Of a DNA stretch of 22,454 nucleotides, positions 6,435-13,719 are shown one piece after another. Origin of the DNA: an uncultured Bifidobacteriaceae bacterium. Lineage in GTDB: Bacteria; Actinomycetota; Actinomycetes; Actinomycetales; Bifidobacteriaceae. Every line of letters begins with the position of its first letter. Positions within the stretch are counted from its first letter, which is position 1. The stretch lies in contig CAMXYK010000016.1 in the NCBI GenBank assembly GCA_947253155.1, positions 1-22,454 on the forward strand, given 5' to 3'. Position numbers and translations under genes: made by a program. The notes below the pieces were generated by a model. It was not told the DNA's origin and did not search any database. It saw only the letters and a list, made by a program, of their open reading frames with translations.

Positions 6435-6464
6435 AACATACCCCCCCCCGTTCGCAAAAGTCAA
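6435..6464 (-). promoter_or_regulatory. Poly-C/G-spacer promoter of paralogue 2 (candidate phase-variable)
   Basis: On the minus strand a -35 box TTGACT (6459-6464) and a -10 box TATGTT (6435-6440) are 18 bp apart. Nine of the spacer bases are an unbroken G run (plus-strand C at 6441-6449) directly against the -10. Loss or gain of one base would set the spacing to 17 or 19 bp, which is the known mechanism of promoter phase variation in other bacteria. Confidence 0.6.
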
Positions 6465-6758
6465 GCCACAACACGCGAATAGAGAAAGGAAAAATAGAAA
6501 ATTTTATGGGAAGTATTACAGAAATTGCATAAATAAGCGTAAATTCTACGAAAATAGTGCGCACTTACCGTAAAAAATACCAATTTCAAGAATTTTAAAG
6601 ATTTTTCTCAGAAAATTCTCAGGAAACGCGCGCATACTACCCAACTCACCCCAAAACCCTTGCAAAATCAGCCTTTCGCTCCCCCATCCCGCACGACACA
6701 CCGTTGTATCACACCCTCCAAATGCGAGACAACGCTCGCACTATAAGCGCTCGCTTAC

Positions 6759-6805
6759 GAAACTCGCGTTGGAAGTCCACTGGACTTCCAACTTAAGCGA
6801 GTTTC
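6759..6805. repeat. Long interrupted palindrome downstream of the DeoR-type gene
   Basis: GTTGGAAGTCCA (6768-6779) and TGGACTTCCAAC (6781-6792) are a perfect inverted repeat around one base. They are enclosed by GAAACTCGC (6759-6767) and GCGAGTTTC (6797-6805), with TTAA unpaired on one side. There is no T tract. It lies 75 bp past the stop of the regulator and may end its transcript. The rest of 6465-6758 holds nothing I can name. Confidence 0.75.
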
Positions 6806-6879
6806 CGCTCCGAGTTGCCTTCGCGCGCTAAATCGCAGCGCTCAGGCAGGTCGTCGCGCACGTCGTCACGCGTCACGCG

Positions 6880-7713
6880 TCACATATCGTCGTCGTCACT
6901 TGCGTCGCCATCGCCAGCGTCTCCGCTTTCCTCACTCACAGGCGCCAAAACCAAATCCTTCACAAGCTCGCGCGTACGAAGCTGCGAATCCGCATCCAAA
7001 CCATCGTCAGTAATAACAGTGTCAACCTGATCAAAACGCGCAAACAACGAAAGCGACGTGCAACTCCACTTTGTGTGATCCGTCAAAATAATAGTGCGGT
7101 CCGCAATATCCATTAACGCCATATCCGTTGCAGCTTCCAAAGAGTTCGGCATAAGGAATCCGCGAGGAAGCGACACAGAATGCGTGCCAAGAAACACAGT
7201 ATTCACTCGAAGTGAAGCCACAACTTTATCCGCAATAGGCCCAACAAGTGAATTCGAGCGCGTAATTACGCCGCCGGTTACAATAACTTCCACATCCTTG
7301 GACTCCAACGCTTGCACAAGCTCGGCAACAGGAATCGAATTAGTCAAAATCGTAATTCCGGAAGCCCTGCGCGACTCCAGCAAATGCTGCGCAAACACGT
7401 AAGCTGTTGTGCCGCCGCCAATAGCAATCACATCCCCCGGAGAAACGTAGTCCACAGCCAAGCGAGCAATAGCGTCCTTTAAACCGATGTCCATTTGCGA
7501 CTTTACAGAAAACAGCGGTTCGGAAAGCAAAGTGTTGGTTGTTACAGCGCCGCCGTGAACACGCTTTAAAAGACCGCGATCCGAAAGCTCAGCAATATCC
7601 CTTCGAACAGTCATTGCAGAAACGTTTAGTTCTTTAGAAAGTGCGGTTATGCGCACGGCACCGCGCGTGCGGAGTCGGCTTAGAATCAAGTGCTGACGCT
7701 GTGAAGAAATCAT
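6880..7713 (-). CDS. DeoR/GlpR-family transcriptional regulator
   Basis: This family represses sugar or nucleoside catabolic operons and is released by a phosphorylated sugar. The 277-residue product starts MISSQRQHLILSRL. A winged helix-turn-helix occupies about residues 20-50 (ITALSKELNVSAMTVRRDIAEL) and ends in the family's RVHGGAV. The C-terminal DeoR sensor domain has GGGTTAYVFAQ, the phosphate-sugar pocket typical of the family. The extreme C-terminus is an acidic tail (Asp-rich, ending DDDDM) not typical of the family. A longer frame starts at 7791, but the ATG at 7713 gives the normal N-terminus. There is no Shine-Dalgarno, and a GATAAT box lies six bases before the ATG, so the mRNA may be leaderless. 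No sugar-use operon adjoins it, so its target cannot be inferred. Confidence 0.88.
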   Translation of the reverse strand: MISSQRQHLILSRLRTRGAVRITALSKELNVSAMTVRRDIAELSDRGLLKRVHGGAVTTNTLLSEPLFSVKSQMDIGLKDAIARLAVDYVSPGDVIAIGGGTTAYVFAQHLLESRRASGITILTNSIPVAELVQALESKDVEVIVTGGVITRSNSLVGPIADKVVASLRVNTVFLGTHSVSLPRGFLMPNSLEAATDMALMDIADRTIILTDHTKWSCTSLSLFARFDQVDTVITDDGLDADSQLRTRELVKDLVLAPVSEESGDAGDGDASDDDDM

Positions 7714-7719
7714 ACGAAC

Positions 7720-7749
7720 ATTATCGCACACGTATACGCAAAAAACAAA
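7720..7749 (-). promoter_or_regulatory. Candidate promoter of the DeoR-type gene
   Basis: Minus-strand GATAAT (7720-7725) and TTGTTT (7744-7749) are 18 bp apart. The -10 is six bases from the ATG, so transcription would begin at or near the start codon. The spacer contains the palindrome CGTATACG, a possible operator for self-control. Confidence 0.3.
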
Positions 7750-7888
7750 CGCGATTGAGCGTTTTAAGGCGTAAAATCGCGCAGAACGCACATTTTTATG
7801 TAAAAATCGGCAAATCTTCGAGCTAATCGCACAAAAACGAACGCGCGTTAAGGTGGCAAACGCACAAATAATGCCCTACTATATAAAT

Positions 7889-9043
7889 ATGTATTACGTT
7901 TCTGAAAATTCATTGCACAACGTCGTCAATAAAGCCACGACGGATCTTTTTACTTTTTCCTACAAGCACATAATCAAACCGCATTTTGTGTTCAACATTC
8001 CGCCGGACGAAGCGCACGAGCGAATGATTGACTTCTGCAAATTTAGCGAAAGCACGCCGGGACTTATGTGGCTTCTTCGCACAATGCTCAACTACACGGA
8101 TCCAGTTCTTGAAACGAATGTTATGGGACTGGATTTTGCAAACCCGTTCGGCTTAAGCGCAGGCTTGGATAAAAACTGCCAAATGGCAACCGTGCTCGAC
8201 AACGCAGGCTTTGGCTTCGAAACAGTTGGCTCCACTACAAGCCGTCCTTGCGAAGGAAACCAAAAGCCTTGGTACCATCGCCTTCCGGAATATGATTCGA
8301 TTTTAGTGCATGCCGGCTTAGCAAACGACGGCAGCGAGGCGGTTGTTGCGCGCGCAGAAAAAGCGTGGACTAAAGCTAAGTCTATGAATCTTTCTATTTC
8401 TATTGCGCGCACAAACGACGATTTAGTTGGCGACTTAAATGAAGGCATTGAGGATTATCACATTTCTATGGAGCGCGCTGCTGGGCGCAGCTCGATTATT
8501 GAAGTGAATATTTCCTGCCCGAATACTCGCGTTGGCGAACCTTTTAGAGAGCCGGAAGCGCTAGATAAGCTATTTAGCGACCTTGACACTATTAAGAGGC
8601 CGCAGCCAACGCTTGTTAAGATGCCGCTTAATTTGCCGGGAGGCTGGGAGCAGTTTAAGTCGCTTCTTGACGTGCTTGCTGAGCATAAAGTTGACGGCGT
8701 AAGCATTGCGAATTTGCAAAAGAATCGCGCAGGATTAGACGTGCCGGAAGATTGGCAGGGAGCGCTTTCGGGAGGTCCTACTTACAGCGCAAGTAACGAT
8801 TTAATCAGGCGCACGCGCAAAGCTTTTGGAAATCGTTTCGCTATTGCTGGAATCGGCGGCGTTTTTACACCAAAGCAAGCTTACGAGAAGATTCGCTCCG
8901 GCGCGGACTTGGTTATGTTTATTACGTCGCTTATGTATAGAGGACCGCAGCAGATTACGACGCTAAAGCGCGGGCTTGCGGATCTTTTGAAGCGCGACGG
9001 CTTTGAGCACGTTGCGGACGCCGTTGGCGTTGACGTGGAGTAG
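7889..9043 (+). CDS. pyrD: Dihydroorotate dehydrogenase
   Basis: This FMN enzyme oxidises dihydroorotate to orotate in de novo pyrimidine synthesis. The overall pattern is that of class 2 (membrane, quinone-linked) enzymes: an N-terminal helical region (FNIPPDEAHERMIDF), then GLDFANPFGLSAGLDKN, GFGFETVGSTTSRPCEGNQKPW, and the C-terminal FMN-phosphate site AIAGIGGVFTPKQAYEKIRSGA. The active-site loop reads NISCPNT, with Cys where class 2 enzymes usually have Ser. The start is uncertain: 7889 is chosen because it best matches the family N-terminus and has TACTAT six bases upstream; ATG 7871 and GTG 7853 are in frame, the first with AAGGTGG 14 bases away. It stands alone, without other pyrimidine genes, and ends 10 bp from the convergent PBP gene. 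Confidence 0.88.
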   Translation: MYYVSENSLHNVVNKATTDLFTFSYKHIIKPHFVFNIPPDEAHERMIDFCKFSESTPGLMWLLRTMLNYTDPVLETNVMGLDFANPFGLSAGLDKNCQMATVLDNAGFGFETVGSTTSRPCEGNQKPWYHRLPEYDSILVHAGLANDGSEAVVARAEKAWTKAKSMNLSISIARTNDDLVGDLNEGIEDYHISMERAAGRSSIIEVNISCPNTRVGEPFREPEALDKLFSDLDTIKRPQPTLVKMPLNLPGGWEQFKSLLDVLAEHKVDGVSIANLQKNRAGLDVPEDWQGALSGGPTYSASNDLIRRTRKAFGNRFAIAGIGGVFTPKQAYEKIRSGADLVMFITSLMYRGPQQITTLKRGLADLLKRDGFEHVADAVGVDVE

Positions 9044-9053
9044 CAATCAGAAA

Positions 9054-11408
9054 TCAGTAATTATCGCTTCCTGAAGTGCTATATTCGTCACGACGAGCAG
9101 TTCCGTACTGGTCTTGCGTCTGCTGCTGACGGTTCGCCTCCTTATTAGCTTCCTCCTGCTGTTCTCGCGCAGCTTGCTTTCGAGCGTCTTCGTCGCGCTT
9201 TTGCTGATCCGTCTTCGGCAGGTTTGCATTCAAATCGTCCAAAGGCGAGCTTGAGCTAGGCAGGTTGCCGCCAGCAGTATACTTCGGATCCGGCTCACCG
9301 TAATCATTGTCAATCGGAATATTCGCATCCTTCAAGTAAGTATTCATAAACTCCTTCCAAGCAGGAGTTGCAATATACATACCGTACCAAGTGCCTCTAG
9401 TCTGGCCGTTAATCGTCATGCCAGTAAACTTCTTTTGCGTTTCCGCATTACCAACAGCCACGAATGCCGAAACTTGATGAGGCACAAAACCTGCAGTCGT
9501 CATGTAGAACTGCTCGTTAGTACCAGTTTTTGCGAAAGTCTTACGTCCGCCGTCAAGCTGCGTCACAGCAGCCTCACCACCGCGTTGCACAACACCTTGA
9601 TTTAGTGCGTACGCAACTGTTTGCGCAACTCCCTTTGGAATAGCTTGATGGCAGTGCGCGCTCGGAACCTTTAAACGCTTGCCGTTTTTATCTACAACGC
9701 GCTTAATTGCAATCGGGTCGCAAGATACGCCGTCCGCACCCAAGGTTGCGTATACGTTAGCAACAGTAAGCGGGGAAGCTTGCACAGCACCAATCGTCAT
9801 AGGCGGGTTCAAAGAGTTGGAAGAATATACGCTTTCCTGGCCGATTGGCGAATTATGATACCCAAGCACGCGAGCAGCATCCGCAATAGAACACAACTTA
9901 ATTTGCTGAGCCATAGCAGCCTGAGTGGTGTTATGCGAGCGCACAAGACCTTGCAAAGGCGTTTCTGGATTTACAGTGCCACCGCCTGCGTTTCTAACGG
10001 CCCAAGTGCCAATACCTCGGAACTTAGAGCAACTAAAGTCCGCATTATTGTAGTGCATAGATGTGCGAAGCGGCTGATTAATTGACTTTCCAGCAAGCAG
10101 CCACGCAACCATGTTAATCGGCTTCCACGTAGAACCAATCTGCCAGCCAAGACCGCCGCCGTCGCGCTCGTCAACAGCGTAGTTAAGAGCAGTATGCGTT
10201 GGATCCGACTTAGCAGCATCCGTTGCGTCGTAAATACGGTTGCTTCCGAAAGCCAAAACCTCGCCCGTGCCAGGCTTAATAGCGGCGATTGAAACTTCAA
10301 AACCGCTCTTGTCGTTTACTGGAATTGTGTCTCGAGCAGCCTTCATTGCAGCTTTACTTGCGCGCAAATCCATTGTTGTGTAAATATCGAGGCCGCCTTC
10401 TGTAAGAAGCTTTTCGCGAGCCATAGCAGTTTTGCCGAATTCGCGAGAGTGCAAAATTTTCTTCGTAACGTAATCGCAGAAGAATGCTGCATCTCCAGCA
10501 GCTTGGCAACCAATATGCGAAACTTCGGGCTGAATATTTAATGTATCTTTTATTGGCACGCTAACTGCGGAATCGTGCTGCTGCTTGTCAATAAAGCCTT
10601 GTCGAAGCATTAAATCAAGAACAATATTGCGCTGTTTTTGAGCTTCTTTTTGATTGCTTTCAATAGAAGGATCGTAATGCGAAGGATTTTTTGTAATAGC
10701 AGCAATAGTTGCGGCTTGTATAAGATTTAGCTTAGCTGCGCTCGTATTAAAGTAGCGGCGTGCGGCTGTTTCTACGCCGTACAAATTATTGCTACCAAAT
10801 TGCGCAATGTTAAGGTATCCTTGCAAAATCTCAAGTTTGGAATACTTTTTTTCCATTTGAATTGCAATAAGCATTTCGCGCAATTTACGCGCGATTGTGC
10901 CTTCAGAAGCGTGATATTCCGCCAGAGGATCGTTATTTTCGCGCGCTTTAATCATAAGAACGTTTTTTACGTACTGCTGAGTTAAGGAAGAGCCGCCTTG
11001 CATATCGCCCTTTTTAACGAATGTTTGCACAAAAGCTCGCATAACGCCTTGCATATCTACGCCGGAATGTTCAAAGAATCTTCGGTCTTCTCGAGCAACC
11101 ATTGCCTGTTGCATGTATTGCGAGATTCGTCGAAGCGGCACAACTGTGCGGTTTTGTGCATAAAAAGTTGCGATAATAGTTTTGCCGTCAGATGCGTAAA
11201 GTCGCGATTTTTGCGGCAAAGCAGTTACGTCAAAATCGATGCCGTCAACGCGAAGTGAAGGAACAACTGTTTTCACAACGCTATTCACACTCATTACGCC
11301 TGGTACGAATAAAATACTTGCAGCCACGCCACCTGCAACACAAAGTGTAACGTATGTAAGGAAAAGCGCGAGCACACGGCGAACAGTTAGTGAATTCTTT
11401 TTCGGCAT
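9054..11408 (-). CDS. Class A penicillin-binding protein (bifunctional transglycosylase/transpeptidase)
   Basis: It polymerises glycan strands from lipid II and cross-links their stem peptides at the outer face of the membrane. Of 784 residues, 11-38 form the N-terminal membrane anchor. The GT51 transglycosylase domain follows, with catalytic Glu107 in EDRRFF and the QGGSSLTQQ motif at 137-145. The transpeptidase domain has the acylated Ser in STWK (426-429), SHN (491-493) and KTG (627-629). The last 70 or so residues are a Gln/Glu/Asp-rich, probably disordered tail. No Shine-Dalgarno precedes ATG 11408, but TAGAAT lies seven bases upstream (11416-11421), suggesting a leaderless mRNA. The Crp-type gene is 92 bp upstream on the same strand, so readthrough is also possible. 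Confidence 0.95.
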   Translation of the reverse strand: MPKKNSLTVRRVLALFLTYVTLCVAGGVAASILFVPGVMSVNSVVKTVVPSLRVDGIDFDVTALPQKSRLYASDGKTIIATFYAQNRTVVPLRRISQYMQQAMVAREDRRFFEHSGVDMQGVMRAFVQTFVKKGDMQGGSSLTQQYVKNVLMIKARENNDPLAEYHASEGTIARKLREMLIAIQMEKKYSKLEILQGYLNIAQFGSNNLYGVETAARRYFNTSAAKLNLIQAATIAAITKNPSHYDPSIESNQKEAQKQRNIVLDLMLRQGFIDKQQHDSAVSVPIKDTLNIQPEVSHIGCQAAGDAAFFCDYVTKKILHSREFGKTAMAREKLLTEGGLDIYTTMDLRASKAAMKAARDTIPVNDKSGFEVSIAAIKPGTGEVLAFGSNRIYDATDAAKSDPTHTALNYAVDERDGGGLGWQIGSTWKPINMVAWLLAGKSINQPLRTSMHYNNADFSCSKFRGIGTWAVRNAGGGTVNPETPLQGLVRSHNTTQAAMAQQIKLCSIADAARVLGYHNSPIGQESVYSSNSLNPPMTIGAVQASPLTVANVYATLGADGVSCDPIAIKRVVDKNGKRLKVPSAHCHQAIPKGVAQTVAYALNQGVVQRGGEAAVTQLDGGRKTFAKTGTNEQFYMTTAGFVPHQVSAFVAVGNAETQKKFTGMTINGQTRGTWYGMYIATPAWKEFMNTYLKDANIPIDNDYGEPDPKYTAGGNLPSSSSPLDDLNANLPKTDQQKRDEDARKQAAREQQEEANKEANRQQQTQDQYGTARRDEYSTSGSDNY

Positions 11409-11464
11409 GCGTACTATTCTAAAGGTTTGCCTCTACTTGGAAGTTTGGGCGAAAAACAGCAGAG

Positions 11465-11509
11465 CTAACAGCACTAACGTAACTAACTCAACTAACGCAA
11501 CTAACGCTC
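11465..11509 (-). repeat. 9-bp tandem repeat carrying repeated in-frame stops
   Basis: Five units of CTAACNNNN (plus strand) repeat every 9 bp, the last one overlapping the end of the Crp-type gene. On the minus strand each unit ends in TAG in the same frame as the gene, so the real stop is followed by four more. Confidence 0.75.
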
Positions 11510-12211
11510 AGCGCGGCGAATCAACATACCAGGCTTGTAAATAATAATCGAACGGCCTCGGCGCATAATCCAACCACGATTAGCAAAATCCATCAAAGCT
11601 TTATTCACAGTTTCGCGAGAAGACCCAACAAGCTGAGCCAACTCCTCTTGCGTTAAATTGTGTTCCACGCGCAAACCCTCGCTATTTGGCTCACCAAAGC
11701 GAGAAGCCAAATTAAGCAAAGTTTTTGCCAAACGCGCAGGCACATCCATAAAAACTAAGTCAGAAATACGCTCATTATTTGCGCGCATTCTTGCAGCCAG
11801 CACTTGAAGCATATCTACAGCAACGCGCGGATTTTCGTTAATCCAATGGAAAAGAACGTCATTTTCCAGCCACAAAACTTGCGTATTATTAGTAAGCGAA
11901 ATTGCGGAAGCTGTACGAGGACCGCCGCTTGGATCGAACACAGGAATTTCGCCCAAAATCTCGCCAGGAGTGTGAATGCTAAGCAATTGCACGCGATCAT
12001 CATGAGAATGACGAACCAATTTCACTCTACCGCTTTCAAGCAAGTACATTCGATGATCAGTATCGCCCTCGTTAAAAATCGAATCGCCTTTATTAAAAAC
12101 TGACTTTTGCAAATGAACAAGCAAATCTTTCATTTGGCTAGGCGGAACCTGCTTGAATAATGCGGTGCTTTGCAGTGAAAATTCATCACGCTGAGTGTTG
12201 CTTTCCGACAT
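11501..12211 (-). CDS. Crp/Fnr-family transcriptional regulator (GlxR-like)
   Basis: The family binds palindromic operators as a dimer, usually in response to cAMP. The 236-residue product has an N-terminal cyclic-nucleotide-binding barrel (residues 15-125: FNEGDTDHRMYLLESGRVKL, then GEILGEIPVFDPSGG and Arg99-Thr100 in the phosphate-binding cassette). A long dimer helix (130-155) and a winged helix-turn-helix (187-208, TQEELAQLVGSSRETVNKAL) follow. It resembles the actinobacterial GlxR group. The start at 12211 is set by GAAGGGG six bases before it; an in-frame ATG at 12226 lacks a site. Whether cAMP is the true ligand cannot be told from the sequence. The PBP gene lies directly downstream. 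Confidence 0.92.
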   Translation of the reverse strand: MSESNTQRDEFSLQSTALFKQVPPSQMKDLLVHLQKSVFNKGDSIFNEGDTDHRMYLLESGRVKLVRHSHDDRVQLLSIHTPGEILGEIPVFDPSGGPRTASAISLTNNTQVLWLENDVLFHWINENPRVAVDMLQVLAARMRANNERISDLVFMDVPARLAKTLLNLASRFGEPNSEGLRVEHNLTQEELAQLVGSSRETVNKALMDFANRGWIMRRGRSIIIYKPGMLIRRAER

Positions 12212-12294
12212 TGCACGCCCCTTCATTAAGCAATAAGTAGATGCATCGTTGAACTACCTGCGGATTATGCGTAATCGCGAAAAATCCTTTAACT

Positions 12295-12323
12295 ATATTA
12301 ACACGGATAATTTAAGCGGTAAA
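12295..12323 (-). promoter_or_regulatory. Candidate promoter of the Crp-type gene
   Basis: Minus-strand TTTACC (12318-12323) and TAATAT (12295-12300) are 17 bp apart, each matching four of six consensus bases. Downstream, GATTA/TAATC (12263-12276) forms a small palindrome that could be an operator; it does not look like a TGTGA-N6-TCACA Crp site. Confidence 0.3.
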
Positions 12324-12348
12324 TTAGGTTTAAATTAGTTGCGCTTTC

Positions 12349-13719
12349 TTAATTTTTCTTCGCAATTGCTTCTTTTATAAACGGAAGCATAGCTTTAGAC
12401 AAGCCTTCGCCAAAAGGCGCTGCAAAAAATGGCACGCCTTGAAGAGTTCCAACAGCATCTTCTGCTTCAACTACGCGCATTTGATTGGCAGAATCCGAAA
12501 TATTTTCTTGCAAATCTGCAGAGTCCGCAATATTTTCAACATTCTCCATATTTTCAAAAATATACGCACGCTTAGAAGCGCTAAGAGCAACCGCAAAGTC
12601 ACGCGATAATTTACGTCGAAAATCGTCTACAGTATCTTTTTTATGAAGCTGACGAATCCCAACAGCAAGCACGCGACCAGGATGCTTACGAATAATATTC
12701 GCGTACGTGCTTGGATCTTTTTGACCGTCGTCGCCAATTAAAACAAAACGCATTCCCGGAAAATCATCCATAAGCTGAGTTGCAAATTCCAACTTATGCT
12801 GCGGACCGTTTGGAATAAAAGTTTTTGGACGCGGATCAAAATCGCGAAGAAGCAAAGGTCCCTCCGGGAACTTTTCGCGCTCAATAAAGTGACGAATCGA
12901 AGCTTCAACATTCCAAGGCGAAGTAGAAAGATAGAAAACAGGAATATCGTTACGCAATCCAGCTAAAGAATTAAAGAAATTCGCCATACCTGGCACAGGC
13001 GAACGATGAGCCGGGTTCATAATAAGCAGATTATAAGCAGCGCGAACCGGAGAAGGAGCTTCGGTTACCATAATCGTGTCGTCAACGTCGGAAATAATGC
13101 CGATTGGCACATTTGCGTCGATTGCAAACAAATTCGACTTCACAGGCTCACGATTATTAACCGCATACGAAACTACGTGACGGCCCGGGCTAAGAGCGCG
13201 CTCGGTAATTAAATCCAAGTAGCCGGCGCGATCCGAAATGCAATATTCTGCACTTCCGCCACGAGATTCTTCCGGCCTGTCATAAACATCAGAATCGCCA
13301 ACTTGAGCAGTTTCCACAGGAATATTGTCAATCGACAAAGAAACTTTAACTCTAACGGAAGGAATAACAAGCATGGCATAAATGCCGCGCTTTAAAGCAG
13401 AATGGTGGCCGCGCGCAGGAGCGTACACGGTTCTGCAAATTAAGCGAGCGTAACGATGCGTTCCGTAGCCAATATACGGCTCAACACTTGGAAACCAGCC
13501 AGCTTTACGAGCAACGCGTCCAGCAACGCGCATCCAAGCTCCAAAAATGGACGTAACAACACGGCGGCCAAATCGAACTAGCCATGGCTTATTATCAATT
13601 TGCTCAGACTCGGAAGGCGCGTCAAACAATGTTTCGGTAACATGCACTGGAATTGGCATGCTACTAACGCGGCGAGATGTGGAGCCGCTTTCCTGCTCTA
13701 CATTCTCACGTTCACTCAT
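12349..13719 (-). CDS. DUF2183/App1-type HAD phosphatase
   Basis: The C-terminal half matches the App1 (DUF2183) family, named after a yeast phosphatidate phosphatase. Of 456 residues, the motif IGIISDVDDTI with DVDDT at 211-215 is the HAD-type nucleophile loop; YLSTSPWN and FVLIGDDGQKDPSTYA follow as motifs II and III/IV. The N-terminal 200 residues hold a helical part and a beta-rich part, and the last 50 are variable. No signal peptide is seen, so a cytoplasmic or membrane-associated place is likely. The start at 13719 overlaps the stop of the L,D-transpeptidase gene by four bases (ATGA), which implies translational coupling; an in-frame upstream ATG at 13782 is ignored for that reason. 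The substrate is unknown; a phospholipid or other phosphate ester is the inference. Confidence 0.85.
   Translation of the reverse strand: MSERENVEQESGSTSRRVSSMPIPVHVTETLFDAPSESEQIDNKPWLVRFGRRVVTSIFGAWMRVAGRVARKAGWFPSVEPYIGYGTHRYARLICRTVYAPARGHHSALKRGIYAMLVIPSVRVKVSLSIDNIPVETAQVGDSDVYDRPEESRGGSAEYCISDRAGYLDLITERALSPGRHVVSYAVNNREPVKSNLFAIDANVPIGIISDVDDTIMVTEAPSPVRAAYNLLIMNPAHRSPVPGMANFFNSLAGLRNDIPVFYLSTSPWNVEASIRHFIEREKFPEGPLLLRDFDPRPKTFIPNGPQHKLEFATQLMDDFPGMRFVLIGDDGQKDPSTYANIIRKHPGRVLAVGIRQLHKKDTVDDFRRKLSRDFAVALSASKRAYIFENMENVENIADSADLQENISDSANQMRVVEAEDAVGTLQGVPFFAAPFGEGLSKAMLPFIKEAIAKKN

Noticed and set aside
6880..9043. Functional pairing of the DeoR-type regulator with pyrD
   Set aside because: They are only divergent neighbours; DeoR-family regulators usually control sugar or nucleoside use, and no shared operator is evident.
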